64,000 nucleotides of DNA, taken from Hoeflea sp. GTDB lineage: Bacteria; Pseudomonadota; Alphaproteobacteria; Rhizobiales; Rhizobiaceae. This document shows positions 41,984 to 51,936 of the stretch, in pieces. Under the pieces are notes generated by a model. It was not told where the DNA came from. It did not search any database and worked only from the letters and a program-made list of their open reading frames with translations. The stretch's first letter is position 1; each line of letters opens with the position of its first letter. A program made the translations under genes and the position numbers. The stretch covers positions 62,001-126,000 of the forward strand of contig JAHRFE010000004.1 in the NCBI GenBank assembly GCA_019084245.1, in the 5' to 3' direction.

Positions 41984-44233
41984 TCAGTTAGCAGGCTGGG
42001 ATGGGGATGAGACTTGAGGCAGCGGCTGACCGGTTCCGCCAGACGGCGGGATGGGTTCGAGACCGTTGCGGATTCGGAACTTTGCCCGTTTGGTTTCCTT
42101 CTTGATGCAGACCGGGCACTTGGTGGCGCTCTGGTAGAGCACCTGGCAGTGAAGGCACTGAACACACTCGTTGGGATTGATATTGCCCTCGGGATGGATG
42201 GCCTGGACCGGGCACTCCTTGGCGCAGCGCTGGCACGGATCGCCGCATTCCTTGTAGCGCTTGAGCCAGTCGAACATCCGCATCCGTGCCGGGATCGCCA
42301 GCGCCGCGCCGAGCGGGCACAGATAGCGGCAGTAGAAGCGTTCGATGAACAGGCCCGCGCCAAGCAGCACGACGACGAACAGGATATACGGCCAGCCGCG
42401 CTGGAATTTCAGGATGATGGCGGTCTTGAAAGGCTCGATTTCGGCATAGCGCTCCGCCATTTCCAGCGAGTAGAGCGAGAGGCCGAAGAGACCCAGAAAG
42501 ACCATGTACTTGATCGGCCAAAGCCGCTCATGCAGGCCCCAGGGAAGCGTGTATTGCGGAACCTTGAAGAAGCGGGCGATCTGGTTGGTCAGTTCCTGCA
42601 GAGCGCCGAACGGGCACAGCCAGCCGCAATACACACCGCGGCCCCAGAACAAGAGCGACGCCGCCACCGAGAACCAGAGGATGAAGATCAGCGGATCCAT
42701 CAGGAAGGAGGACCAGGAAAAATCCGTCGTCACCGCCGAGAAGAAGGCCAGAATATTGACCACCGACAATTGTCCGTTGGCATACCAGCCCAACCCCACA
42801 AGCGTGAAGGTCAGGAAGCCGATGCGGAACCAGTAGGTGAAGCGCTCATGCCGCGTCACCTGCATCTGGAAGAAGAAGACCCCGGTCAGCAGGATCAGCG
42901 CCGCCATCAGCACGACGACCTCAAAGCGTTTCTGCAGCCAGATCCGTTTCCACAGATGGCTGAGCTCGCTGGTGTCGGATACGGCAACTTCGCTGCGGAT
43001 CTCCGGATTGCTGGCGACGGCAGTGTCGATGGCGAGCTTTTCCGTGTAGCGGTCGGGAATGCGGTAGCCGAGATCGAAGGTGAGGAAGGTCTTGTCGATG
43101 GCGCCCACCGCGCGCTGCACCAGCAACTGCAGCCGGAACGGTTCCGCCGGATCAAATCCGCTGTCGGCGGGGACCCTGAAGATGTCGAGCTCGGAGAACG
43201 ACGGCGCGTCGTCCGTGGCCAGCTTGCCCAGGCGCCGATGCTGCTTGTCGTTGAACCGGACTGCGGTGTCGCCCTGGATCAGCTGGATGCGGTCAAAAAT
43301 GCCGCCGCGCACATAGCCCGACCCCTTGAAGGAATATTTGCCCCGGCCGAGCACCAGGATGGCCTGGTCGCCTTCGTTCAGCCAGGCTTGCAGCTGTGCA
43401 TAGTCCGCGTCACCAAGCAGCGTACGGCCGATTTCCGGCGCGCTGACCAGCGCCATGTGCATGTCGATGAAGGTGTCTTCGGGCGCGCCCTTTTCCGGGC
43501 GCTTGATGGCGCGGGCGTCACCGGTTTCTTCAAAGGCCGTGTTCACCTGCCCGATATCGAGCAGCAAACTGCGGACGGATCCATCTCCGGCAAGGGTTTG
43601 CCAGTCCGATGTGGCAACTTCATCATCGCCGGGCATGACAAGCCGTTTTGTCGGACCGGCACTCGCCAGTTCAGGCTTGAGACCCCCCAGCCCGAGCGAT
43701 CGCGCCACTTTCAGGCCAGCGCGGACGATGGAATCGTCGATGACGATAATGGTCACGGTTGCGCCGGAGACGATATCGAGATCATGCGCCGAGCCGCCGG
43801 CGGCAGCCTCCGCGATCAGATCTAGCCCGGCATATTTCTCGGTGACGGCGGTGATCTTGGCCTCGGGAATGCCGATGAGCACGATGGGTTCAGAGTGTTT
43901 GACGAGGCGGACCCCGGTGACCTTTGCCGCCTCGTCGACGCCCATCAGCGTGTGGATCGGCTTGCCGGAGTATCCGGTGGTCGTGACAAAGTCGGACGTG
44001 AGGAACACGTAGCCCACGACCTTGCCATCTTTCAAAGCTTCGACCACGGGAATGTCAGGGCGCAGCTGACCGTATTCCGTGGCGCCCGGCACGATCTCGC
44101 CCACGGCCGCCATGTCCAGGAACTTCATGACCAGCGGGTCGGCCTGCGCAGCGACGACGCCTAACAGAAGGCTCGCGATCATTCCACATGCCGCAGCTGC
44201 CCAATTGCGGATACCGTTTGGCTTGGCCATCAT
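41984..44233 (-). CDS. nosR: NosR, membrane FMN/Fe-S protein for N2O reduction
   Basis: A 749-residue protein: signal-like N-terminus, periplasmic FMN domain with the SGAT motif (Thr159, expected site of covalent FMN attached by NosX), several transmembrane helices, cytosolic CxxxCP motifs (YCGWLCPFGA, YCRYLCPLGA), and two ferredoxin-like clusters (CQRCAKECP, then a final Cys set CVQCLHC/CPVC). NosR feeds electrons to NosZ and supports its maturation. First gene of the operon, with an FNR/CRP-type box 59 bases upstream. Confidence 0.95.
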   Translation of the reverse strand: MMAKPNGIRNWAAAACGMIASLLLGVVAAQADPLVMKFLDMAAVGEIVPGATEYGQLRPDIPVVEALKDGKVVGYVFLTSDFVTTTGYSGKPIHTLMGVDEAAKVTGVRLVKHSEPIVLIGIPEAKITAVTEKYAGLDLIAEAAAGGSAHDLDIVSGATVTIIVIDDSIVRAGLKVARSLGLGGLKPELASAGPTKRLVMPGDDEVATSDWQTLAGDGSVRSLLLDIGQVNTAFEETGDARAIKRPEKGAPEDTFIDMHMALVSAPEIGRTLLGDADYAQLQAWLNEGDQAILVLGRGKYSFKGSGYVRGGIFDRIQLIQGDTAVRFNDKQHRRLGKLATDDAPSFSELDIFRVPADSGFDPAEPFRLQLLVQRAVGAIDKTFLTFDLGYRIPDRYTEKLAIDTAVASNPEIRSEVAVSDTSELSHLWKRIWLQKRFEVVVLMAALILLTGVFFFQMQVTRHERFTYWFRIGFLTFTLVGLGWYANGQLSVVNILAFFSAVTTDFSWSSFLMDPLIFILWFSVAASLLFWGRGVYCGWLCPFGALQELTNQIARFFKVPQYTLPWGLHERLWPIKYMVFLGLFGLSLYSLEMAERYAEIEPFKTAIILKFQRGWPYILFVVVLLGAGLFIERFYCRYLCPLGAALAIPARMRMFDWLKRYKECGDPCQRCAKECPVQAIHPEGNINPNECVQCLHCQVLYQSATKCPVCIKKETKRAKFRIRNGLEPIPPSGGTGQPLPQVSSPSQPAN

Positions 44234-44291
44234 GTCTCAACTTGTTCGATCGTTTCTGTCGTGAACCTAGGCTCGTGGCGGGACCGGCTCT

Positions 44292-44305
44292 TTGCTTTTA
44301 TGCAA
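44292..44305. promoter_or_regulatory. FNR/CRP-family box (TTGCTTTTATGCAA) ahead of nosR
   Basis: A 14-base inverted repeat of the FNR/NNR shape (TTGnn-n4-nnCAA) lies 59 bases before the nosR start, the position expected for a class II activator site. The Crp/Fnr regulator encoded just beyond (44857) is a likely partner. A second short palindrome, TTGC-GT-GCAA, lies near 44454 but does not have FNR spacing. Confidence 0.6.
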
Positions 44306-44856
44306 ACACGCCGTCGAAACATGCGGAGACACAGAGAATATGAATATCTAACATCGCAGATATTTTATGTACTAGGCGCGGCGCCCAAATCCACTTTGAA
44401 CTGACTGATGTCCAGCCCAACATTTTTCCGCACTTAGTGGGAGTTGCCTGATTTTGCGTGCAAACGACACAAATTCCTACGGATTATTTCCTCATTATAC
44501 ACAATAGGTATGGGAAATGGAGAAAAACCGAGAATTCAGGTTCTTTTTAAGCCGGGACTTCGACCCGACGCAGCGTTACCGGGCAGTTGAGACCGAAAAC
44601 GCCTTTGCCGCGCATTGCCTTCAGGATGGCGTTATCGACAAATGGCTCGCCCTTCCGGATCGCCTTGTCGGCAACCTCAGGCAGAGCTGGTTAGGCACGC
44701 ATATCGCTGCCGCAATCTGCACCTATCCAATCGGCAGATGGGCCTGACGCATATCTGTGTTCTACCGTCCACACGCCGGGTTGCCTTGGCGCGATGGAAT
44801 GCCTAACAGTCTGGCCAATCAGGCCTTTGCTTTGCCGCCGACCGGAGAGAACTTTT
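44306..44856. other. Intergenic region between nosR and the Crp/Fnr gene
   Basis: About 550 bases. The left half is AT-rich, as expected for a divergent promoter region. A possible 76-codon frame at 44517-44747 on the plus strand (MEKNREFRFFLSRDF...) has no convincing ribosome-binding site and no recognised family; I see no other gene. Part of it might be a decayed reading frame. Confidence 0.4.
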
Positions 44857-45552
44857 TTGAACCGTCTTGATGCTTCCCTTCTTGTGGACCTGCCTCCCTT
44901 TGCGGGAATGAGCAGGGACGCGCTCGAAGACATGATCGCGCGTGCTGCCTCCTTGCGGCACGCCAAGGACGGCTACATTTTCCGGGAAGGTGGGGAAGCC
45001 CACGCCTTCTTTCTGCTGCTTGACGGCTATGTGCGGGTGGTCAAGATCACGCCCGACGGCGAACAGGTAATCGTCCGCTACATCGCAGCCGGCGAATTGC
45101 TCGGCATCGCAAAGGCGATCGGGCGGGATACCTATCCGGCCAATGCCGTGGCGGCAACGGATTGCGTCTTGCTGTCCTGGCCTTCGAGCTCCTGGGAGGC
45201 CATTGTCGCGGCCCATCCGGGTTTTGCCACCAACACCTATGCCACGGTCGGCAACCGGCTGATCGGCACCCAGGAGCGGGTCGTCGAACTGGCCACGGAG
45301 CGGGTCGAGCAAAGGGTCGCCAACGCCGTTCTCAACCTCGCCCGGCAGACTGGACGCAAGACCGACGAGGGGATTGTGATCGATTTTGCGATCTCCCGGC
45401 AGGATATTTCCGAAATGACCGGGACGACGCTTCACACCGTATCGCGCCTGCTCAGCGGCTGGGATTCAAAAGGCTGGATCAAGGGCGGACGCCAGAAGAT
45501 CACGCTTGTCGAAGGCCACAAGCTGATGACGGTTGCCTCCGCACGGGACTAG
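44857..45552 (+). CDS. Crp/Fnr family transcriptional regulator (NnrR/Dnr-like)
   Basis: A 231-residue regulator from a TTG start at 44857, which has GGAGA upstream; the open frame continues upstream but that part lacks family features. N-terminal cyclic-nucleotide-type beta-roll (GYIFREGGEAHAFFLLLDG), then a C-terminal HTH (ISRQDISEMTGTTLHTVSRLLSGW). The N-terminal Cys motif of FNR is absent, so it is not a 4Fe-4S sensor and instead resembles the NnrR/Dnr group that senses NO or is otherwise redox-linked. Next to nosR, it is the natural regulator of the nos operon. Confidence 0.8.
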   Translation: MNRLDASLLVDLPPFAGMSRDALEDMIARAASLRHAKDGYIFREGGEAHAFFLLLDGYVRVVKITPDGEQVIVRYIAAGELLGIAKAIGRDTYPANAVAATDCVLLSWPSSSWEAIVAAHPGFATNTYATVGNRLIGTQERVVELATERVEQRVANAVLNLARQTGRKTDEGIVIDFAISRQDISEMTGTTLHTVSRLLSGWDSKGWIKGGRQKITLVEGHKLMTVASARD

Positions 45553-45871
45553 TGGCGTTCCCCGCGATCAAGAAACCCGAAACAGGACCCGAGCATACGA
45601 TCACCGGCGTATTCAAGTGTGATACCCGCCCTTGATTGAATTGACCTGCTCGCGCATCGCCTTTTCAAGCAACGATAGGTCGCGCCACGACCCGGAATGC
45701 ACCTTTTGAAATACACAGATTCACCAGGCCCGGGACGTTCTGTCTCCGGCTTGTAATCGCGGCTTAGACAAGACAGCCCGGAAAGGACGGTTAAGCATAG
45801 ATCAGCAAAGCGTTTGCAATTCATTCACCAAGACCAAATTATGAAGGCAATCCGACTTGGGGAGGCGAATC
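45553..45871. other. Intergenic region ahead of the DltA-like gene
   Basis: A 319-base stretch between two plus-strand genes. I see no coding frame with support, no clear terminator and no convincing FNR-type box. It probably holds the promoter of the DltA/MBOAT/ACP cassette; the GGGGAGG at 45859-45865 is its ribosome-binding site. Confidence 0.4.
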
Positions 45872-47434
45872 ATGAACTGCAATGTAGCGAACAGATTTGC
45901 GAATGCGGCATCGCGATATCCGGACAACATGGCGCTTGCTGCGGGCAAGACTCAACTGACCTACGGCAAGCTGAGACAACTCGTGCAACAGGTTTCCGCA
46001 CAAGTTAGGCCGGCCCTGCGGCAGGGCCGCGTTGGCGTTCTGGGCTCGCGGAGCATCGAGGCCTGTGCGGCGTTCCTGGGAATTGCCTGGGCTGGCGGCA
46101 CCTATGTGCCACTCGGGCTCAACCACCCCGACCAGCGGTTGATCGCCCTGTTGGAACTTCTCGAGCTCGACGCGTTGATTGTTGATCGCGCGGGATTCCA
46201 GCGCCTGTCACCGGAGCTCCGCCGGGCCGCGCCGCCGCTCATCCTGGCGCCCCAGGACGAGCCAGGCACATTCGCGCCGCTGGACGCTGAATTGCCGGCA
46301 GCGGATTTGGAATTGTCCAAGCAACCCGCAGAAGTTGGTCCGGATCATCTCGCCTACATCATCTTCACCTCGGGAACCACCGGCATGCCCAAGGGCGTCA
46401 TGGTCAATTCCAGATCCATCGGGCTCTATCTCGACGCCATTCATCCCTGGTACGAACTCAGACCGCAGGACCGTGCGGCGGAAACCTGCGAGGCCAATTT
46501 CGACCTGTCGATCCACAACATGCTCACCGCATGGTCGGCAGGCGCCGGACTTTACATCATGCGTCCGCTCGACATGGTGGCGCCGGCGCGGTTCATTCGC
46601 GCCAATCAGATCACCACCTGGCTGTCGGTTCCCTCGATCGTCGCACTGATGCGCCAAGCGGGCGGGCTTACCGCAAGCAGCCTGACTTCGCTGCGTCTGA
46701 CCTGGTTCTGCGGTGAGCCGCTGTCGGTGCAGGCGGTGCGTGACTGGTCGGAAGCTGCACCCAACAGCATCATCGAGAATTTCTACGGCCCAACCGAGAT
46801 CACCGTCGCGGTGTTGCGGCAACGCTGGGACGGTGAAGGCCCGGTCACCCGCGAGCGCGGAATTGTCGCCATCGGCGAGCCAATCCAAGGCGTGGAGGCG
46901 ATCATCGTCGATGCGGCCGGACAACCGGTCCCTGACGGAATCCCGGGAGAGATCGTGCTGGCGGCCGAGCAATGTTCGCAAGGCTATTTCAAGCTGCCGG
47001 ACCTGACAGCGGAGAAATTCCGCGAATTTAACGGCAAGCCCGGCTATCTGACCGGCGACCGCGGCTACAGGGACCACACCGGGGTCTTCCACCATCTCGG
47101 ACGGCTCGACAACCAGATCAAGTACAAGGGCCACCGCATTGAGCTTGAAGAGATCGATGCGCGCCTGCGCGAGGCGGCGGAAGCCGAACTGGTGGGCACG
47201 GTGACATGGCCGATGACCGGCGACGTGGTCGGCGGCCTCGCCGCTTTCTATTCCTCCGGCACGTTGGAGCCCGAGCAGGTGAGAGCGAGGCTGAGACAGC
47301 TGTTGCCGCCCTACATGGTGCCGGAGCTTCTGGAGAACATCGCGGACATGCCGCTCAGCAGCAACGGCAAGGTGGATCGCAAGGCGCTTGTCGCGCTGCT
47401 CAATGGCCGCGACCAGGCGCGGGCCGCGAGCTGA
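45872..47434 (+). CDS. AMP-forming amino acid adenylation enzyme (DltA-like)
   Basis: A 520-residue ANL-superfamily adenylating enzyme. Core motifs: A3 YIIFTSGTTGMPKG, A4/A5 region FDLSIHNML and NFYGPTEITV, A7 GYLTGDRG, A8 GRLDNQIKYKGHRIE and A10 SSNGKVDRKAL, which matches DltA-type D-alanine carrier protein ligases and stand-alone NRPS adenylation domains. It should activate an amino or related acid and load it on the small carrier protein encoded at 48927. Start at 45872 has a strong GGGGAGG site. The amino acid specificity cannot be read with confidence. Confidence 0.8.
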   Translation: MNCNVANRFANAASRYPDNMALAAGKTQLTYGKLRQLVQQVSAQVRPALRQGRVGVLGSRSIEACAAFLGIAWAGGTYVPLGLNHPDQRLIALLELLELDALIVDRAGFQRLSPELRRAAPPLILAPQDEPGTFAPLDAELPAADLELSKQPAEVGPDHLAYIIFTSGTTGMPKGVMVNSRSIGLYLDAIHPWYELRPQDRAAETCEANFDLSIHNMLTAWSAGAGLYIMRPLDMVAPARFIRANQITTWLSVPSIVALMRQAGGLTASSLTSLRLTWFCGEPLSVQAVRDWSEAAPNSIIENFYGPTEITVAVLRQRWDGEGPVTRERGIVAIGEPIQGVEAIIVDAAGQPVPDGIPGEIVLAAEQCSQGYFKLPDLTAEKFREFNGKPGYLTGDRGYRDHTGVFHHLGRLDNQIKYKGHRIELEEIDARLREAAEAELVGTVTWPMTGDVVGGLAAFYSSGTLEPEQVRARLRQLLPPYMVPELLENIADMPLSSNGKVDRKALVALLNGRDQARAAS

Positions 47435-48930
47435 TGACCATGCTTTCCACGGCCATCCCGGGCGTCCGCAAGACCTCCCGGTCCAATCCGCTGGAGTGGC
47501 GGCGCTGGTGGCTGGCGATCGACCGCAACGAGGCGGCGATAGCCTGGGCGCAGACCCTTCCCGGTCAGGCCGTGCTGCACGCGGCGCTGCTGGCAACGCT
47601 TCTGCTCATTCCGATCCTTAGGACAAACCATGTCGCCCTGATGTCAGTCGCTCTGATGCTGTGCTGGGCCTTCCCGCAGCGCAGGCTCATTGTGCTCACC
47701 GTGACCGGGCTGACCTATTTTCTTTTGCGGCCCTTCAAGATGGGCCCGCATTACGAGTATTTCGAACAGATCGCGGTGCCGCTGCTGCCCATGCTTCCGG
47801 TGGCATTGATCTCGGTGCCGTTCGGCCTGCTGTTTCTGGTTTTCGCCGTCGCCATGCTGCGCAACCAGGATTTCAAGTTCGTGGCTTTCGCGAGCAACCG
47901 CCCGCTGATGTTCATGTTCCTGATCGGCTGCGCGCTTGCCGCAGCCACCCTTGTCCTGCCGCGCGAGCATGGCCTGTTCGCGCCAGCCTGGATCGCCCTG
48001 GTCTATCTCACCTCAACTTTCTTCTTCCTGGGCTATGTGCTTCTGGACAACCGCTCGAAAACCAAGGCGCCGATCCACACCCAACTCGGTTTTATGCGGC
48101 CGTTCTGGGCGGGTTTTGCGCCGCCGATGAAGGGACCTGCCTTTTTCCTCAAGGCCGAGGCGAAGTCGGATGCCGATCTGGCGGCTTCACGGCTGAAGGG
48201 CGTGAAGCTCGCGGTCTGGGCGCTGATCCTGTTCCTGACATGGGATTGGGGGTTCAACCGCCTCATCCATGATGTCTGGGCCTTTCCGCGGCTCGATGAT
48301 CTGATCATTGCCTCCGCGTCAGGTGATCCGGCCTCGCTGGGCGTGCGCTGGGGCGCAGTCGCAATCGAGTTCATGGCGATGGTCATCTACATGGGCGCGG
48401 CGATTCATGCCGTCGTCGCGGTGATCCGAGTTGCCGGGTTCTGCATACCGCGCGGCATGGTGAGCCCGCTCGGCTCGCGCACCATCGCCGAGTTCTGGGG
48501 CCGCTATCTTTTCTATTTCAAGGAAATGCTGGTCGACTTCTTCTTCTACCCGACCTTCCGCCGCTATTTCAAGGACCACCCTCGCCTCAGGATGGCGTTT
48601 GCGACCTTCGCGGCCGCCTTTGTCGGCAACGTGCTGTTCGATTTCATCCACGCCATGCCCTCTGTTGCCTTCGAGGGCAGCGAGCGCTACCTGCAGGGGC
48701 TGATGAGCTATTGCGTCTATGCCGGCGTTCTGACCGCCGGGATAATCTGGTCGCAACTGGCGCAATCGACACCGCGCAAGGAGGATGGCTTTGTTCGCTA
48801 CAGCCTCCTGCCCCGCGCCCAGGTCATCCTGTTCTTCGCCCTGCTCCAGGTGATCGACGATTCCAGTGCGAATGTGCTGATCGGTGACCGGATGAGCTAT
48901 CTCACGGGACTTTTCGGAGTGAACCTATGA
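47434..48930 (+). CDS. MBOAT-like polytopic membrane acyltransferase (DltB-like)
   Basis: A 498-residue membrane protein with about 11 hydrophobic segments. The C-terminal half has the MBOAT pattern: TIAEFWGRYLFYFKEMLVDFF, then a basic FFYPTFRRYFK loop and a His in FDFIHAM at the place of the catalytic His. The N-terminal half is less typical. The start overlaps the DltA-like stop (ATGA), and the carrier protein start overlaps its stop, so the three are translationally coupled. Role by analogy: moving a carrier-bound acyl or aminoacyl group across the membrane to an exported acceptor. No DltD-like gene was seen. Confidence 0.65.
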   Translation: MTMLSTAIPGVRKTSRSNPLEWRRWWLAIDRNEAAIAWAQTLPGQAVLHAALLATLLLIPILRTNHVALMSVALMLCWAFPQRRLIVLTVTGLTYFLLRPFKMGPHYEYFEQIAVPLLPMLPVALISVPFGLLFLVFAVAMLRNQDFKFVAFASNRPLMFMFLIGCALAAATLVLPREHGLFAPAWIALVYLTSTFFFLGYVLLDNRSKTKAPIHTQLGFMRPFWAGFAPPMKGPAFFLKAEAKSDADLAASRLKGVKLAVWALILFLTWDWGFNRLIHDVWAFPRLDDLIIASASGDPASLGVRWGAVAIEFMAMVIYMGAAIHAVVAVIRVAGFCIPRGMVSPLGSRTIAEFWGRYLFYFKEMLVDFFFYPTFRRYFKDHPRLRMAFATFAAAFVGNVLFDFIHAMPSVAFEGSERYLQGLMSYCVYAGVLTAGIIWSQLAQSTPRKEDGFVRYSLLPRAQVILFFALLQVIDDSSANVLIGDRMSYLTGLFGVNL

Positions 48931-49175
48931 CCAATGCAAAACTCGACAGCCTGCGTCAGACCATCAGCGAGATGCTTGCCAAACGCGGCCAGTCGCCGGA
49001 ATTCTCCGACGAGGACTCCCTGTTTGACAGCGGACGTCTTGATTCAGCCTCCGCGGTGAACATCCTGCTGGAGCTGGAATCGGCCTTCGGAATTGATCTG
49101 GGCGATCCAGATTTCGACATTTCGCAAATCGACAGCTTTGCCGAAATCACACAGCTGGCCCAAAGCCAGGGCTGA
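48927..49175 (+). CDS. Acyl/peptidyl carrier protein (DltC-like)
   Basis: An 82-residue carrier protein. The phosphopantetheine attachment Ser40 lies in LFDSGRLDSASAVNIL, where the usual DSL or DSM is DSA. The helix-rich acidic sequence is otherwise typical (AFGIDLGDPDFDIS). It overlaps the MBOAT-like gene by 4 bases and ends the cassette; a short GTCCGG/CCGGAC stem after it (49200-49223) may mark its end. Likely loaded by the adenylation enzyme at 45872. Confidence 0.85.
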   Translation: MTNAKLDSLRQTISEMLAKRGQSPEFSDEDSLFDSGRLDSASAVNILLELESAFGIDLGDPDFDISQIDSFAEITQLAQSQG

Positions 49176-49240
49176 GGCGGGGCGCGGGCAAATCGCGAGG
49201 TCCGGCATCGCCCCGGCCCGGACTATTCAAGCTGTTGTTC

Positions 49241-50404
49241 TCAGGATGGGCTTGGGCCGGGTCGTCCCCGCGCCAGTACACCGCCTGTCGCGGGCTCCTT
49301 CACGCCGGTGGTGCCGGGATAGGTGAGCGGCAGCCCCCGGAGCGAGCGTACCGCGAGCCAGGCCCAGGCCTCGGCCTCCATCGAATCGCCGTTGAGCCCG
49401 GCCTCTTCGGCGACGATCACCTGGCCGGTGTGCCGGGTCGCCACCGTCAGGTCCTCGACGATCAGCCTGTTGTGCCGCCCGCCGCCGCTCAGGATCCACA
49501 GTTTGGGTTTTTCAGGCAGATGCGCCTGCGCCTTGGCGATGGCCGCAGCAGTGACAAAGGCCAGCGTCCGCGCCCCGTCCTCGAGACCCGCCTCGGTGTC
49601 ATCGGGCAGCACAAAATCGTTCCGGTCGAGCGAGATGCGTTCCTTCGCGGTGAAGAACGGGGAGGACAGATAGCGGATGGCAAGTCCCGACAGCACCCGG
49701 CCCTCAGACGCGATAGCGCCGCCCGAATCGTAAGGGATGCCGGCATGGCGCGCCACCCATTGGTCAATCAGCGTGTTGCCGGGACCGCTGTCAAAGGCCA
49801 GCAGTTCGCCGTTGTCCCCAATATAAGTGATGTTGGAGATGCCGCCGATATTGACGAAGACGACCGGTGTTTCGCCCGCCCATTCGCCGGTGAGGCCTGA
49901 AGCCAGCGCCCGGTGATAGGCTGGAACCAGCGGCGCGCCCTGCCCGCCGAGTTTCATGTCATTGGCGCGCAGGTCATGCACCACATCAATGCCAAGCCGG
50001 GCTGCCAGCCGCGCGCCGTCGCCCAGTTGCACGGTCAGCGCCTCACCCGGCCGGTGCAGCACCGTCTGGCCGTGAAAACCGATCACGTCGATATCTTTTG
50101 CAGCCAACCCTTCGCGCGCCAGAAACGCCTCGACGGCCATCGCGTGACGGTCGGTCAATTCGGCTTCAAGTTCTGCAAGATCGCCCGGACGCTCGCCGCG
50201 CTCCTTTATGGTCTTTGCGGTCTCAAGTGCCTGTTCGAGTCGTTTGCGGAACTTCGCGTCATAGGGCGTGAAAGACGACGCGCCGCGGCGCACGATCCGG
50301 TCCCCGTCGGTGTCGAGCATGGCGAGATCGATCCCGTCCATCGAGGTGCCGCTCATCAGTCCGATTGCCCGTCTGACATGAGGTTGCCCGGTCATCAAAT
50401 CCAT
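49241..50404 (-). CDS. anmK: Anhydro-N-acetylmuramic acid kinase
   Basis: A 387-residue AnmK of full length. The N-terminal [15 protein letters not shown] phosphate-binding loop, [23 protein letters not shown] and [12 protein letters not shown] are family hallmarks. AnmK phosphorylates anhydro-MurNAc from recycled peptidoglycan using ATP. The start at 50404 or the ATG nine bases inside (50395) are both plausible. It is transcribed divergently from tyrS, a gene pairing common in Rhizobiaceae. Confidence 0.95.
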   Translation of the reverse strand: MDLMTGQPHVRRAIGLMSGTSMDGIDLAMLDTDGDRIVRRGASSFTPYDAKFRKRLEQALETAKTIKERGERPGDLAELEAELTDRHAMAVEAFLAREGLAAKDIDVIGFHGQTVLHRPGEALTVQLGDGARLAARLGIDVVHDLRANDMKLGGQGAPLVPAYHRALASGLTGEWAGETPVVFVNIGGISNITYIGDNGELLAFDSGPGNTLIDQWVARHAGIPYDSGGAIASEGRVLSGLAIRYLSSPFFTAKERISLDRNDFVLPDDTEAGLEDGARTLAFVTAAAIAKAQAHLPEKPKLWILSGGGRHNRLIVEDLTVATRHTGQVIVAEEAGLNGDSMEAEAWAWLAVRSLRGLPLTYPGTTGVKEPATGGVLARGRPGPSPS

Positions 50405-50619
50405 TCCAGTTCGCTTGAGCCGCGCGTTCCCCGTCAGCGAGAAGCGGACAGGTGTTCATCGCGGTGATTCTGCCCGGCAACCAAGTCCATGCCTGTCGCC
50501 AGCAGCTTTGGTTGAACGTGCGGCACGCTAGTGCTAAACGCGCCCGCAGGGTGCCCGTGTTTTCCCGCGGCGCCCGTGCTCGTTTGCGGTATTTCCGTCA
50601 TAAATTCAAGGACAGTGTC

Positions 50620-51873
50620 ATGTCAGCCTTCAAGTCCGATTTCCTGCGCACGCTTTCAGAACGCGGGTTCATTCACCAACTCTCCGACGAGACTGGCCTG
50701 GATGACCTGTTCGCCAGGGAAACCGTGACGGCCTATATCGGCTATGACCCGACGGCTTCAAGCCTTCATGTCGGACACCTGACGCAGACCATGATGCTGC
50801 ACTGGCTGCAGGCGACCGGCCATCGGCCGATCTCGCTGATGGGCGGCGGCACCGGCATGGTCGGCGACCCGTCCTTCAAGGAGGAGGCGCGCAAGCTGAT
50901 GACGATCGACATGATCGAGGACAACATCGCCTCGCTCAAGCAGTGCTTCGGCAACTACCTCGACTACGATCGCGCCGACAATCCGGCCCTGATGATCAAC
51001 AATGCCGACTGGCTGCGCGGGCTCAACTACCTTGAATTCCTGCGCGACGTTGGCCGGCATTTCTCCGTCAACCGCATGCTGGCCTTCGATTCGGTGAAGA
51101 CTCGGCTCGACCGGGATCAATCGTTGTCGTTCCTGGAATTCAACTACATGATCCTCCAGGCCTATGATTTCGTCGAGCTGAATAAGCGCTACGGCTGCCG
51201 CGTGCAGATGGGCGGGTCCGACCAGTGGGGCAACATCATCAACGGCATCGATTTGGGCCACCGCATGGGCTGCCCGCAGCTCTACGCGCTGACCTCGCCA
51301 CTCTTGACCACCTCGTCGGGCGCGAAGATGGGCAAGACCGCGAATGGCGCGGTCTGGCTCAATGCCGACCTGCTGCCGGTCTATGATTTCTGGCAGTTCT
51401 GGCGCAACACCGAAGACGCCGATGTCGGCCGGTTCCTCAAGCTCTACACCACCCTGCCGATGGACGAAATCCGCCGGCTCGAAGCGCTAGAGGGCGCGGA
51501 GATGAACGAGGCCAAAAAATCCCTGGCGACCGAGGTCACAGCGATGCTGCATGGCCGCGCGGCGGCAGAGGAAGCTGCCGAGACCGCCCGCAAGACCTTC
51601 GAGGAAGGCGCGATCTCGGACAATCTGCCGACGATCATCATAGCTTCTTCAGAGCTTGAAGAAGGCGTCGGCCTGCTGGCGTTGTTCGTCCGCGCTGGTC
51701 TCGCAGGCTCGAATGGCGAGGCCCGTCGGCATGTTCAGGGCGGCGCCATCCGGCTCAATGACGTCGCGATCACCAACGACAAGATCCTCGTCAATGCGGG
51801 CTATCTCAACGATGACGGTGTAATCAAGCTGTCGCTCGGCAGGAAGAAGCACGTTCTCGTGCGCCCACAGTAA
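50620..51873 (+). CDS. tyrS: Tyrosyl-tRNA synthetase
   Basis: A 417-residue class I aminoacyl-tRNA synthetase that charges tRNA-Tyr. Seen: the HIGH-type [19 protein letters not shown]-type [12 protein letters not shown], the tyrosine pocket GYDPTASSL and a C-terminal S4 RNA-binding domain ([18 protein letters not shown]). Start ATG at 50620 (MSAFKSDFL) is the usual length; upstream in-frame codons extend into the promoter region. A terminator hairpin follows at 51902. Confidence 0.95.
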   Translation: MSAFKSDFLRTLSERGFIHQLSDETGLDDLFARETVTAYIGYDPTASSLHVGHLTQTMMLHWLQATGHRPISLMGGGTGMVGDPSFKEEARKLMTIDMIEDNIASLKQCFGNYLDYDRADNPALMINNADWLRGLNYLEFLRDVGRHFSVNRMLAFDSVKTRLDRDQSLSFLEFNYMILQAYDFVELNKRYGCRVQMGGSDQWGNIINGIDLGHRMGCPQLYALTSPLLTTSSGAKMGKTANGAVWLNADLLPVYDFWQFWRNTEDADVGRFLKLYTTLPMDEIRRLEALEGAEMNEAKKSLATEVTAMLHGRAAAEEAAETARKTFEEGAISDNLPTIIIASSELEEGVGLLALFVRAGLAGSNGEARRHVQGGAIRLNDVAITNDKILVNAGYLNDDGVIKLSLGRKKHVLVRPQ

Positions 51874-51901
51874 AGCCTGCCAAATCAGTCAATAGCGCCA
51901 G

Positions 51902-51936
51902 ATCCGCCGGATCATTCAGGTCCGGCGGATTCTTCT
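51902..51936 (+). terminator. Intrinsic terminator of tyrS
   Basis: 10-bp stem ATCCGCCGGA (51902-51911) / TCCGGCGGAT (51921-51930), 9-base loop, then TCTTCT. It lies 28 bases after the tyrS stop and abuts the end of the convergent AsmA-like gene, so it can serve both directions. Confidence 0.75.

Noticed and set aside
42014-43825. A 603-codon open frame on the plus strand opposite nosR
   Set aside because: Antisense to nosR, with composition typical of reverse-frame high-GC shadows (Arg, His and Gln rich) and no ribosome-binding site.
44454-44464. TTGC-GT-GCAA palindrome as a second FNR box
   Set aside because: The arms are separated by only 2 bases, which does not fit the 14-base FNR/CRP geometry.
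44517-44747. 76-codon plus-strand frame in the nosR/Crp intergenic region
   Set aside because: No family, weak start context and no conserved features; noted only in the intergenic entry.
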